Shown one piece after another: positions 8,304 through 16,793 of a stretch of DNA of 64,000 nucleotides. Numbering within the stretch: position 1 is the stretch's first letter; the number at the start of each line of letters is the position of its first letter. The notes under the pieces are model-generated. The model saw only the letters and a list, made by a program, of their open reading frames with translations, was not told the DNA's origin and did not search any database. Position numbers and translations under genes: made by a program. Where the stretch lies: the NCBI GenBank assembly GCA_965200805.1, contig OZ241384.1, positions 372,001-436,000 on the forward strand. Direction: 5' to 3'. The DNA is from MPNP01 sp026709725 (GTDB lineage Bacteria; Pseudomonadota; Alphaproteobacteria; Rhodobacterales; Rhodobacteraceae).

Positions 8304-10079
8304 TCAGTCATCATGAATCCGGATTCCGAGATCACGCAGCGCCTGACCCGATGGTCTTGACGGGGCCCCGAGCATAAGGTCTTCAGCCCGCTGGTTCAGG
8401 GGAAAGGCGATGACCTCGCGAATGTTCTCCATGTCACTCAGCAGCATGACGATCCGGTCAATACCAGGCGCGATACCGGCATGGGGTGGCGCTCCGTAAC
8501 GCAGGGCATTGGCCATACCGGCAAAGTGGGTATCGACATAGGCCCTGTCATGGCCAACAATTTCAAAAACCCTGTAGAGAATATCCGGGCGGTGGTTGCG
8601 GACAGCCCCGGAAGACAGCTCAACGCCATTGCAGACAAGATCATACTGGTAACCAAGGATAGCCAGCGGATCAGCGGTGCTGAGGGCGTCAAGCCCGCCC
8701 TGGGGCATGGAAAACGGGTTGTGTGAAAAATCCAGCTGACCGGTTTCAGAATCCCGCTCATACATCGGATAGTCATTGATCCAGCAAAACGAATAACGAT
8801 CCCGATCGATAAGGTTCAACTCCCGGCCAATCTCATTGCGTGCCGCGGCGGCGAAATCGATAAAACTGGCTGGCTGACCGCCAAGAAAAAAAGCGGCATC
8901 GCCCGCACCGAGATTGAGTTGCTGACGGAGCGCTTCTGTCCGCTCCGGGCCAACATTGCGTGCCAGAGGCCCGGCACCAGCGATCCGACCCTCTTCCTGG
9001 CGCCAGAAGATATAACCCATCCCGGGCAGGCCTGCTTTTTGTGCATAGGCATTCATGCGGTCACAAAAGGCGCGACTGCCACCGCCGGGAGCCGGGATGG
9101 CGCGGATTTCATTGCCGTCATAGGCGAGCAGATCAGCAAAGATCCGAAAACCGGAATTACGGAAGTGCTCACTGACAGTGATCAGACGAATGGGATTCCG
9201 CAGATCGGGCTTGTCGGTACCGTAATCATGGAGAGCCTCCTGATAGGAAAGCACCGGAAATTTCCGATCGACGGCCCTGCCCTGCCCGAATTCCTCGAAA
9301 ACGCCGCGCATGATCGGCTCAATGGTGGCAAAAACATCCGCTTCGGTAGCGAAACTCATCTCGATGTCCAGCTGGTAGAATTCGCCGGGCGAGCGATCGG
9401 CACGCGGATCCTCATCACGAAAGCAGGGAGCGATCTGGTAATACCGGTCAAAGCCGGCAATCATGACCATCTGCTTGAACATCTGCGGGGCCTGCGGCAG
9501 CGCATAAACCCTGCCCCGATGCAGACGGGATGGAACAAGAAAATCCCGAGCACCTTCAGGTGATGAGGCCGTGAGAATCGGTGTCTGGAATTCGGTAAAT
9601 CCGGCAGCCTCCATCGCCGAGCGAAGCCAGGATATGGTCCGCGAGCGCAGCATGATCCGGTCATGCAGACCCTTGCGGCGCAAATCGATAAATCGATAGC
9701 GCAGTCGTGTCTCTTCAGGATAGTCCGGCTCACCAAAGACCGGCAGAGGCAACTCCTCCGCGCTGCTCAAAAGTTCGACATCGGTGATGGACACTTCAAT
9801 CTCACCTGTCGGGATCTTGGGATTGACAAGGTCATCATCCCGCATTGTGACGATGCCATCAATCCTGATGACGCATTCGGCGTGCAGGACCTCCAGCCTC
9901 TCGAAATGGGGATTTTCCTGGTCGGCAAGAACCTGGGTTATGCCGAAATGGTCACGCAGATCGATGAACAGAACGCCACCGTGATCCCGAATCCGATGAA
10001 TCCAGCCCGACAGGCGAACCATCTGGCCGACATCGCCCCTGCCCAACTGGCTGCAATGGTGGGTCCGATATTCATGCAT
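8304..10079 (-). CDS. aspS: Aspartyl-tRNA synthetase, probably non-discriminating
   Basis: A 591-residue class II synthetase with an N-terminal OB anticodon-binding domain, catalytic core and bacterial GAD insertion. Motif 2 is CFRDEDPRADR and motif 3 is GIAPGIDRIVML; QAPQMFKQ is also typical. Start at MHEYRTHH (10079); the frame runs 14 residues further upstream without homology. In the anticodon domain the sequence HRIRDHGG has His at residue 33. A His at this position marks non-discriminating enzymes that charge both tRNA-Asp and tRNA-Asn; the E. coli discriminating enzyme has Leu. That would imply Asn-tRNA synthesis by GatCAB; the genes for this are not in the window. Confidence 0.96.
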   Translation of the reverse strand: MHEYRTHHCSQLGRGDVGQMVRLSGWIHRIRDHGGVLFIDLRDHFGITQVLADQENPHFERLEVLHAECVIRIDGIVTMRDDDLVNPKIPTGEIEVSITDVELLSSAEELPLPVFGEPDYPEETRLRYRFIDLRRKGLHDRIMLRSRTISWLRSAMEAAGFTEFQTPILTASSPEGARDFLVPSRLHRGRVYALPQAPQMFKQMVMIAGFDRYYQIAPCFRDEDPRADRSPGEFYQLDIEMSFATEADVFATIEPIMRGVFEEFGQGRAVDRKFPVLSYQEALHDYGTDKPDLRNPIRLITVSEHFRNSGFRIFADLLAYDGNEIRAIPAPGGGSRAFCDRMNAYAQKAGLPGMGYIFWRQEEGRIAGAGPLARNVGPERTEALRQQLNLGAGDAAFFLGGQPASFIDFAAAARNEIGRELNLIDRDRYSFCWINDYPMYERDSETGQLDFSHNPFSMPQGGLDALSTADPLAILGYQYDLVCNGVELSSGAVRNHRPDILYRVFEIVGHDRAYVDTHFAGMANALRYGAPPHAGIAPGIDRIVMLLSDMENIREVIAFPLNQRAEDLMLGAPSRPSGQALRDLGIRIHDD

Positions 10080-10148
10080 ACTGCTGGCCTCACTCCAAAG
10101 ACTCCGGCAGATTGCTATCAATCAGACCGGAACAGAATGTCAAGCCTG

Positions 10149-10244
10149 CCCGGAGGGAGTGATTCTCCCATGGCTGACCTTTTGTGACATCTCCCGACGC
10201 GCCCCGGTTCCTGGCCCGATTCGGCCGAATCAGGCCGCCCGTGT
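10149..10244 (-). repeat. Dispersed repeat module B, copy 1
   Basis: On the minus strand this reads GATTCGGCCGAATC, then GGGGCGCGTCGGGAGATGTC, an A-rich stretch and GTCAGCCATGGGAGA. Three other copies occur at about 16196-16344, 19022-19118 and 34919-34993. It follows a copy of module A in the same orientation, as in two other places. Confidence 0.7.
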
Positions 10245-10280
10245 CAGGCGGAGCCTTTTGGCTTGGGCCCGGGAGGCGGC

Positions 10281-10425
10281 ATGGATCGGTGCTGCTGCGA
10301 GCCATTCGGGAAAGGGGGCCGATGCATCGCCGGATCGCTGATCGGGGGTGAATGCGATTTTGGCGGATCACCTGTTATCAGGGACATGCAGATTTCCGAG
10401 TCAGCCATACGGGGATCACACCCCT
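10281..10425 (-). repeat. Dispersed repeat module A, copy 1
   Basis: On the minus strand this reads GTGATCCCCGTATGGCTGAC, then CGATCAGCGATCCGGCGATG and a tail ending CACCGATCCATG. It aligns by eye with five other copies in the window. It occupies most of the gap between aspS and the next plus-strand gene; the remainder of 10080-10688 shows nothing else recognisable. Confidence 0.75.
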
Positions 10426-10688
10426 GCCCGGACTGTCCCTGAAAGCCCGTGGCCGGGCCAGCGACCTGTTGCCAGAACCTGATTGAGGGTTCCGGCGCCT
10501 TTGCGCGCACCGGAATCTGTGCTGGAAAACTGGGGAAAACCGGTTTCCTACCGCGATGGAAAGTGGGCCCTTTCGGCAGATTCGGAGATCCCGCTCGCTG
10601 ATTGGGGAAAATCCTTGACGGTGCCACCGAATATGCTATGCGATTCCACAATTAGCAAAATTGTATTCACAGATGATTAAGGTGCGTC

Positions 10689-11117
10689 ATGGATTGGTCC
10701 AAAACCATTCTGATCTGTATTTCCATACTTGCACTTGCCGGGACAGTTTTCATAAATGGAAACGGCATCCACAGCCGTATTGATACAGTGGATCAAATTG
10801 CAGCGCAGGATCGACAGGCGTCTCTAGATCAATCGGCGCAGGATCGACAGGCGTTTCTGAATCAATCGGCGCAGGATCGACAGGCGTTTCTGAATCAATC
10901 GGCGCAGGATCGACAGGCGTTTTTAAAATTTGCGGCAGAATCCCTGGATCGATCAGCACGAAATATTCAAACGTTTCTGGAGCAAGCCGAGCGCGACCGC
11001 CGGAGCTTTGAAACTGCAATGGCCGAATTTCGTAGTGAAATGCAAAGGCTTTCTGAAAGACAGTCCTATGTCGAGGGAATTGTTGATGTAGCCAAAGACA
11101 GCAACAATAGCAGTTAG
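10689..11117 (+). CDS. Small membrane-anchored protein with 11-residue coiled-coil repeats
   Basis: A 142-residue protein I do not recognise. Residues 5-22 (KTILICISILALAGTVF) form one membrane segment or uncleaved signal anchor. From residue 39 the unit AQDRQAFLNQS recurs almost perfectly about 3.7 times, followed by further helical sequence (QTFLEQAERDRRSFETAM). Eleven-residue (hendecad) periodicity suggests a straight or slightly right-handed coiled coil. AAGGTG precedes the ATG by about five bases. It stands alone between repeat DNA and the TauABC-like operon. A scaffold or membrane-tethered oligomer is possible; function unknown. Confidence 0.7.
   Translation: MDWSKTILICISILALAGTVFINGNGIHSRIDTVDQIAAQDRQASLDQSAQDRQAFLNQSAQDRQAFLNQSAQDRQAFLKFAAESLDRSARNIQTFLEQAERDRRSFETAMAEFRSEMQRLSERQSYVEGIVDVAKDSNNSS
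10803..10935 (+). repeat. 33-bp tandem repeat inside the coding region
   Basis: Units start at 10803, 10836, 10869 and 10902, each beginning gcgcaggatcgacaggcgt. They differ at only a few bases; the last is partial. The 33-base period is a multiple of three, so changes in copy number would keep the reading frame. Confidence 0.9.
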
Positions 11118-11623
11118 ACCCTTCCCCTGTTTTGCGGATTGACCGCAGTGGTGATGTATTGAGGATCTAGAACCAGCAGGAAATCGAAACCTTGTGACAT
11201 AACGCGTCACTTCCGTTTTTACCGTTGACACTCCCGGATACTTGCACCTCAGACTGGAAGTGGGGCCCTGAAATCTGCCCGGAAAACAGGTTGGTGCATG
11301 TGGATGCCGTCCCCTGGGGCAATATGGCTCCACAGAAACGGAATTGGGTGCCCGTTGTTTTGCCACCACCCCTGACTTGTGTGAAAATCCCCACGCGTCG
11401 GCGCATTGGGCGAATCGGGGCAGGAAGGCGGCAGAAATGGGCCCGGAGCGGATTCGGGCCATTCGGTCGCTGATTGGGGATGCTGGATACAGATTGTATT
11501 TTGTCACCAATCGTGTTAGAGGCGACATCTGGGGAGGGCGGACCCTTCTGGCAGAACTGATCGCCGGTCGAGTGACCGGTTATGAATGTTCATTTTTTCT
11601 TAGTTGAGGGAGGAACCGAAAGG
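11118..11623. other. Intergenic leader of the TauABC-like operon
   Basis: About 500 bases without a supported gene. A candidate promoter element TTGACA lies at 11225-11230, preceded by GTGAC..GTCAC, a gapped inverted repeat. A perfect stem CCGGTC/GACCGG with a 4-base loop sits at 11564-11579, some 45 bases before the start codon, and could be an operator or leader hairpin. Confidence 0.4.
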
Positions 11624-12625
11624 ATGGAGAATCTTAAGCGGATTTTTGTTGGCGTAGTCGCTGGTGCGGCTCTTTTGCCCGCGATGGCGGTCAAGGCCAT
11701 GGATGAAATCACAGTTGCCTATTTTCTTGAGTGGCCGATGCCATTTCAGTACGCAAAAGAGATGGGACATTACGATGAGGCGCTGGGGGTTGATGTCAAC
11801 TGGGTCAGTTTTGATACCGGAACTGCGATGTCTGCGGCAATGGCCTCGGGTGATGTGCAGATTGCCGTCAGTCAGGGTGTCCCGCCCTTTGTTGTTGCGA
11901 CATCAGCCGGTCAGGATCTGCAGATCCTTGATGTTGCTGTCTCCTATTCCGACAACGACAACTGTGTCGTGCATGCGGACAACGAAATCGACAAGGAGTC
12001 GGCTGGTGAACTGGCCGGCAAGAAGGTGGCCGTCCCGCTCGGCACCGCCGCCCATTACGGTTTCCTGCGCCAGATGAATCACTTCGGGGTTGACACTGGC
12101 ACCCTCGACATCGTTGACATGCCTCCCGCCGAGGGTGCTGTTGCCCTGGCCCAGGGAGATGTTGACATGGCCTGTGGCTGGGGTGGTGGCCTGCGGCGCA
12201 TGCTGGACTACGGCAATGTCCTGCTGACTGGCGCCGAGAAAGTCGATCTTGGCATCCTGGTCTTCGATGTCACATCGGCACCAGCAGCGTTTGTTGCTGA
12301 GAATGAAGAGTTGGTGGCAAAATTCCTCAGGGTCACAGCTGATGCCAATGCAGCCTGGAATGGCGGAGATGCCCATGACGAGATGCTGCCAGTCATCGCC
12401 CAGGACTCCGGGATGAGTGAAGAAGCGGCAGCGGACTCGCTGGCAACCTTTGTCTTCCCGTCGGTCGATGAGCAGCTGTCTCAACGGTGGTTTGATGGTT
12501 CGGTCCAGACCTTCCTCAAGGGTGTTGCCGATGTGTTCCTTGAAGCGGGCAACATTGACGCCGCCCGGAACACCTATGCGGGTGCGGTCAACACAGGACC
12601 GCTCGCCAGCGCGGCCGGCATGTAA
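11624..12625 (+). CDS. ABC transporter binding protein, TauA-like (taurine/sulfonate/nitrate family)
   Basis: A 333-residue periplasmic binding protein with a signal peptide (about residues 1-26, cleavage near VKA-MDEI). It begins ITVAYFLEWPMPFQYAK and has TauA/SsuA-type features. I chose the ATG at 11624 because GGGAGGA lies nine bases upstream; the frame begins 42 bases earlier without a good site. The ATPase and permease follow directly. TauA relatives bind taurine, but the ligand cannot be fixed: no taurine catabolic gene (tpa, tauD, xsc) is seen beside it. Confidence 0.88.
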   Translation: MENLKRIFVGVVAGAALLPAMAVKAMDEITVAYFLEWPMPFQYAKEMGHYDEALGVDVNWVSFDTGTAMSAAMASGDVQIAVSQGVPPFVVATSAGQDLQILDVAVSYSDNDNCVVHADNEIDKESAGELAGKKVAVPLGTAAHYGFLRQMNHFGVDTGTLDIVDMPPAEGAVALAQGDVDMACGWGGGLRRMLDYGNVLLTGAEKVDLGILVFDVTSAPAAFVAENEELVAKFLRVTADANAAWNGGDAHDEMLPVIAQDSGMSEEAAADSLATFVFPSVDEQLSQRWFDGSVQTFLKGVADVFLEAGNIDAARNTYAGAVNTGPLASAAGM

Positions 12626-12666
12626 GCCGCCCCGGGTGAGCACGAACCAGTTGACGGGGAGATGTC

Positions 12667-13473
12667 ATGCATGAACTGCTGATCGACAGCGTCTCAATGC
12701 GCTTCGACCTGCCGGATGGATCCTTCGTGCAGGCCCTGGAGAATGTGAATCTGAAAATTGAGGCCGGGCAGATCATGAGTGTGCTCGGCCCCTCGGGATG
12801 TGGCAAGACCACATTCCTCAATATCATCGCCGGATTCCTGGCCCCGACCGCGGGCCAGGTGATCCTCAACGACCAGCCCGTGACAGGTCCGGGGCAGGAA
12901 CGGGGCATGGTGTTCCAGCAGGGCGCCCTGTTTGAATGGATCAATGTCCGGGAGAATGTAGCGTTCGGTCCACGCATGAACGGCGTTGCCAAGGCCGAGA
13001 TCGATACCCGGGTTGATCACCTCCTGGAAATTGTTGGCCTCCAGGATTTCAAGGACAAGGCCATCTACGAACTGTCCGGTGGAATGAAGCAACGTGTGGC
13101 GCTTGCCCGCTGCCTGGCCAATGAACCGGATGTCATCCTGATGGATGAGCCGCTTGGTGCCCTTGATGCGCTGACCCGGGAAAAAATGCAGGGGTTGGTC
13201 CTCAAACTCTGGAAGGATACGGGCAAGACAATCGTCCTGATCACGCACTCGGTCGAGGAGGCGCTTCTGCTTGGCGAAAGACTGCTGGTGCTCGCCCCGC
13301 GCCCGGGACGGATCCACAAGGAATACACCCTGCCGTTTGCCGAAATGGGGGTCGGGGCCGACCTCCGCGAGGTCAAGCGGGAACAGGGGTACAACCAGAC
13401 TCGTGAGGAGATCCTCTCAATGATCTGGGACATGGAGGAAGAGATTATGGGTCGTACGGAGGACCTGCAATGA
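12667..13473 (+). CDS. ABC transporter ATPase, TauB/SsuB-like
   Basis: A 268-residue cytoplasmic ATPase. Walker A GPSGCGKTT is at 41-49, the signature is LSGGMKQRVALARCL, and Walker B is VILMDEPLGALD. This arrangement is typical of the nitrate/sulfonate/taurine subfamily. A GGGGAG site precedes the ATG. Its end overlaps the permease start by four bases (ATGA), showing translational coupling, so binding protein, ATPase and permease act as one importer. Confidence 0.93.
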   Translation: MHELLIDSVSMRFDLPDGSFVQALENVNLKIEAGQIMSVLGPSGCGKTTFLNIIAGFLAPTAGQVILNDQPVTGPGQERGMVFQQGALFEWINVRENVAFGPRMNGVAKAEIDTRVDHLLEIVGLQDFKDKAIYELSGGMKQRVALARCLANEPDVILMDEPLGALDALTREKMQGLVLKLWKDTGKTIVLITHSVEEALLLGERLLVLAPRPGRIHKEYTLPFAEMGVGADLREVKREQGYNQTREEILSMIWDMEEEIMGRTEDLQ

Positions 13474-14747
13474 CCGGCCTGATGATCGTCTTGGCCTATG
13501 CGGTCGTATTCACGGTCATGTTCTTCGTGGTCAAGGTCATCACCCGGAAATTTTTCCAGCGGATGGACTTCACATCCCTCAAGACCGTCACATTCGGCGA
13601 CGAAAGCGCGGTCACGGCCAACCGGGCCGCATCCATCATCTCCATTGTCACCCTCTTCCTGATCTGGGGAGCCTTCACCGGCTCGGTCCTGGTGCCCATT
13701 CATGTCCCGGGACCCTTCATCGGGGACACCGAGTTCACCTACACGGCACGCGATGCCGACGGGAACGAAGATGATGCCACTGTTGCCATCCGGGTGCATC
13801 GCATTGGTGAGGATGCCGAACCGATTGCCGTGGAACCCGGCGATGGCTTTGCCAAGAATGACAGCGAGACTGTCGGGGTCTGGCGCTCAACCAAGCCGAT
13901 GCGGACCGACCGGAATGATGATGTGACCCGCGATGACGGAGCGTCCGTGATCGCAGTCAACGGCCAACCCATCACCCCCGACCTGAGCGTCGCTGTGGCC
14001 GATGGGATCGTGAGCATGTCCGGCAAGGGATCCCTAATCTTTACCCCCAAGAAGGGGCTGCAGATGGAACCGATCTGGCTGCCTGCCCCTGAAAGTGTCT
14101 GGTTTCGATTCATCTCGGTTGCCGCCGATGGCTACCAGAACTTCAACCTTCTCGAGCACCTTGGATCCTCGCTGTATCGTGTCGTTGCCGGTTTCTTCTT
14201 TGGTGCCCTGGTTGGCATCCCACTTGGGTTCGCCATGGGTCTTTCCGACTGGTTCCGCGGCTGGTTTGACCCGATTGTCGAGTTCATGCGTCCGGTGCCG
14301 CCGCTCGCGCTCATTCCGCTGGTGATCATCTGGGCCGGGATCGGTGAGACTGGCAAGATCATCCTGCTCTTCCTGGCCGCACTCTGGATCATGACCATTG
14401 CCGCTCGGGCCGGCGTCTCGGGAGTCCAGATCTCCAAAGTCCACGCCGCCTATTCGCTGGGGGCCTCGCACTGGCAGATCCTGCGGCATGTCATCCTGCC
14501 CAATTCACTGCCCGAAATATTTACCGGGGCACGGGTTGCAATGGGTGTGTGCTGGGGGACAGTGGTCGCCGCAGAACTTGTCGCCGCCGAGAAGGGGGCG
14601 GGCATGATGATCATGGTTGCCTCAAAGTTTCAGCTCACCGATATTGTGATCATGGGGATCATCCTGATCGGGATTATCGGATACAGCATTGATATTCTGA
14701 TGCGCATAACCGAGCGCTGGCTGGTCCCCTGGAAAGGACGGGGTTAA
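13470..14747 (+). CDS. ABC transporter permease, TauC-like, with extra periplasmic domain
   Basis: A 425-residue permease, far longer than typical TauC/SsuC (about 250-280). Residues from about 232 to the end are an ordinary BPD_transp_1 domain with the EAA loop SLGASHWQILRHVILP. Before it come two membrane segments (about 4-23 and 53-78) and an insertion at about 82-200. That insertion includes TYTARDADGNEDDATVAI and GSLIFTPKKG, sequences that look like bacterial cadherin/Ig-like repeats. The extra part probably faces the periplasm and may contact the binding protein or the cell wall. The reading frame is continuous, so this is not an assembly break. It ends next to a terminator. Confidence 0.88.
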   Translation: MTGLMIVLAYAVVFTVMFFVVKVITRKFFQRMDFTSLKTVTFGDESAVTANRAASIISIVTLFLIWGAFTGSVLVPIHVPGPFIGDTEFTYTARDADGNEDDATVAIRVHRIGEDAEPIAVEPGDGFAKNDSETVGVWRSTKPMRTDRNDDVTRDDGASVIAVNGQPITPDLSVAVADGIVSMSGKGSLIFTPKKGLQMEPIWLPAPESVWFRFISVAADGYQNFNLLEHLGSSLYRVVAGFFFGALVGIPLGFAMGLSDWFRGWFDPIVEFMRPVPPLALIPLVIIWAGIGETGKIILLFLAALWIMTIAARAGVSGVQISKVHAAYSLGASHWQILRHVILPNSLPEIFTGARVAMGVCWGTVVAAELVAAEKGAGMMIMVASKFQLTDIVIMGIILIGIIGYSIDILMRITERWLVPWKGRG

Positions 14748-14777
14748 GCCTCTGCATCAGCAGGCTTTGAACTTTTT
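14746..14777 (+). terminator. Probable terminator of the TauABC-like operon
   Basis: AAGCCT (14746-14751) pairs with AGGCTT (14762-14767), an inner CTG/CAG pair extends the stem, and TTTTT follows at 14773-14777. It begins on the last bases of the permease stop codon. Confidence 0.5.
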
Positions 14778-14849
14778 CATGCCCGCGCCCCCGCCGGTCC
14801 TGTCAATGGTGCGGTCCCCATCAATGACACAGACTTCGCCCCGAATCAG
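14757..14849 (-). pseudogene. C-terminal remnant of an unidentified gene
   Basis: Thirty codons on the minus strand read like a real protein terminus: GEVCVIDGDRTIDRTGGG and, a few residues later, MKKFKAC before a TGA. An in-frame stop immediately precedes them and no start is available. I could not name the family. It is either the tail of a deleted gene or a chance frame; its low-complexity-free, protein-like composition favours the former. Confidence 0.3.
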
Positions 14850-15546
14850 TCATCTCTGAGACCTCCCATGCCCTGATTCGAACACGCCGCCCTTGAGGGC
14901 CGGACTCGGCTAGGGTGCCTCCGTGCCAGGAGGAGGTCGACGCATCGGGGGTGAAAACCGGAGAGGCCGCCAGCCAGGACGCTGAAGTGTTCAATCGTCA
15001 TCGCCGGGGCCATCCCCGGCGATGCTTGGGATTTGGGGAAGCTCCGCTCCTTCAACAGGACAGTCAGCTCCGGGTTGTCAGCACCGCACAGGTTGTCGAT
15101 AGCCACAGTCCGGATACAGCCACCCGACGGCTCGCAGGCCCTGCAGTCAGAACGCGAGTTCGCATGACGCTGCGGCGGCCTGAGACTGTTCACTGGACCG
15201 ATGACAACCCCCAGCGTCCGGCAGATGGGCGACGATTCGGTCGAATCGTTCCGGGAATCGGGTTTCGTCAAAAATATCCGATAAAGTCAAATACATGATC
15301 ATCGACTCTCCCTCGCGGCAGAGAAAACTACCAGGGCTATCGCACCCGGAACTGGCAAGATGGTATCTTGCGTCCCTGCATTCACATGAACCTGATCGGG
15401 ATTGGAGCATGGGGAGATTCACGGTTGCTTTTTTGAAAATCCGGGGCCCAAGTTCGCAATCTGAAGCCGACGCTCCATGTACAGGTGCGTCAATTCCATG
15501 AAAACCACTTTGGGTTTCAGGTGCAATGGCCCTGGGGAAACTGTCG
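14850..15546. other. Gene-free accessory DNA
   Basis: No supported gene. It contains a hairpin around 15000-15025 (tcgccgggg / ccccggcga), one sequence at 15046-15073 that matches the terminal repeats of the TIR elements found at 15.9 and 42.1 kb (TTCAACAGGACA then CAGCTCCGGG), and a weak match to the start of repeat module B around 15190-15245 (GATTCGGTCGAATC). Confidence 0.4.
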
Positions 15547-15868
15547 GGTGTGATCCTCGCATGGCTGACCCGGAACCCTGCAAGTCCCTGATCATGCACG
15601 GCCTGCCAAAATCGCCCCGGGCCCCGGTCAGCACTTCGGCGAAACATCGGCCCCTGTCCCGAATGTTTCGCAGTGACACTGGTCCGTGTCATGTCCCGGG
15701 CCGTGAATCCGCTCCACCTGTACGGTGAATCCCCTGGATCTGTGACCCGGAATCGGGTCGAGTGCTCCAATCAAGAATCCCTCCCCCGGAGGACAGCACA
15801 GGAGTCCTCTGATGACGCACTCGCACTCCACACCACCCCTTGCCAGGACAAAAGAGGCGCCACCCCAG
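15547..15868 (+). repeat. Dispersed repeat module A, copy 2, with 3' extension
   Basis: The core (15547-15690) starts gtgatcctcgcatggctgac and ends near CACTGGTCCGTGTC. The extension at 15690-15775 (CCGGGCCGTGAATCCGCT, then CGGGTCGAGTGCTCC) is shared with the 18.7-kb copy. A block at about 15812-15868 (ACTCCACACCA, TGCCAGGACAAAAGAG) recurs at about 60480-60532. In antisense the last block reads LFCPGKGWCGV here and LFCPGRGWCGV there. Confidence 0.75.
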
Positions 15869-15930
15869 GGGAGGCCCCACCGACATGGCATCACTCCACC
15901 AGCCCCGATCATGACGGGTTGGGCCCGGGG

Positions 15931-16195
15931 CCTTTCAACAGGACACGGTTAACTCCGTGTTCCCGCCATACGCTCAACCCAGGCTGAACCATGGAAACCG
16001 GCCCACCCCGCCCGAACAGCTGCAGAATCCGCCATCAGAGTCGCAGATCCTTCCTGATTCGTACTGACGAAACACTGTCCGGTTCCTGAATTCGAGCGAC
16101 CGGGCAGTGTCCCCACTCCATTCACTCTTCCTTGCGCACAACCTGATGCCTGTGGTGAGCTACCGGGCCAGAGTTAACAGTGTCCTGTCGAAAGG
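15931..16195. mobile_element. 265-bp element with 25-bp terminal inverted repeats (MITE-like)
   Basis: Bases 15931-15955 and 16171-16195 are inverted repeats matching at 23 of 25 positions. The outer part reads CCTTTCAACAGGACAC and the inner part GTTAACTC. No open frame of note lies between them, so if mobile it depends on a transposase in trans. It sits between modules A and B of the dispersed repeat. A related pair of ends occurs at 42082-42305. Target-site duplications were not convincing by eye. Confidence 0.6.
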
Positions 16196-16344
16196 CGGGG
16201 ACTGCCCATGGGCCAACGACAACCCCCGGACCAACGACAACGGGCTCCGCTTAGCGCGGGCAGCCCGATTCGGTCGGATCAGGCCGGGAGCCGGGGATCG
16301 TCGGGAGATGTCATGAAAGGTCAACCATACGAGATTCACTCCCT
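16196..16344 (+). repeat. Dispersed repeat module B, copy 2
   Basis: It begins GGACTGCCCATGGGCCAACG, shared with the 19.0-kb copy. It continues to GATTCGGTCGGATC, GGGGATCGTCGGGAGATGTC and GAGATTCACTCCC. It starts exactly where the TIR element ends. Confidence 0.7.
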
Positions 16345-16455
16345 GGGAAAGCGGCACTCATTGTCAAACGGAATACCGGCATGTAAACGTTGTCAGCCGG
16401 GCAGGAACCTGAATGGTTACACAGCATGAACAGTTATTGGTGGGAGATGTAGAGG

Positions 16456-16677
16456 ATGCCGCGAAGCGCCTATAAGTATCATTTCAAGAAAGGTCACAGG
16501 ATCGTCCACACTGGTGTCACAAACAATCTGAAACGCCGCGAAGCCGAGCATAGACAAACCTATGGTGGAGGGCACATTGCAAAGGTTGGCTCTGCAACAA
16601 GCCGGGACATGGCATTGAGATGGGAGCGCCAGCAGGTCAATAGAGGTCGGCCCATCCGTCGTCGCTTGCCGCTGTGA
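16456..16677 (+). CDS. Small GIY-YIG-like nuclease-fold protein
   Basis: A 73-residue protein resembling short GIY-YIG domain proteins: YKYHFKKGHRIVHTGVTNNL followed by KRREAEHR. In canonical members the second motif reads YIGVTNDL; here it is HTGVTNNL, and the first GIY part is YKYHF, so catalytic competence is uncertain. The Arg of the helix (NLKRR) and the following EHR are kept. A GGGAGATG/AGAGG sequence precedes the ATG. It lies among repeats and next to a PIN-like gene, in an accessory stretch. Function unknown; DNA cleavage or a degenerate derivative. Confidence 0.6.
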   Translation: MPRSAYKYHFKKGHRIVHTGVTNNLKRREAEHRQTYGGGHIAKVGSATSRDMALRWERQQVNRGRPIRRRLPL

Positions 16678-16793
16678 TTGCGTAATGTGTGAAGAGGCAG
16701 TTGGGCAAACGGCTGGAGGATATCAAGACCATACGGCGGTCACAGGGGTCCAGAATCTCAGCTCGCTCTTAGCGGTGAAAGCGGAATTTAGTG

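Noticed and set aside
10803..10935. Regular 33-bp repeats considered as a CRISPR array
   Set aside because: Units are contiguous without spacers and stay in frame in a coding region.
15147..15770. A 207-codon minus-strand frame over repeat module A
   Set aside because: Its sequence follows the repeat and changes frame in other copies; treated as repeat, although the partly conserved antisense frame is noted in the findings.
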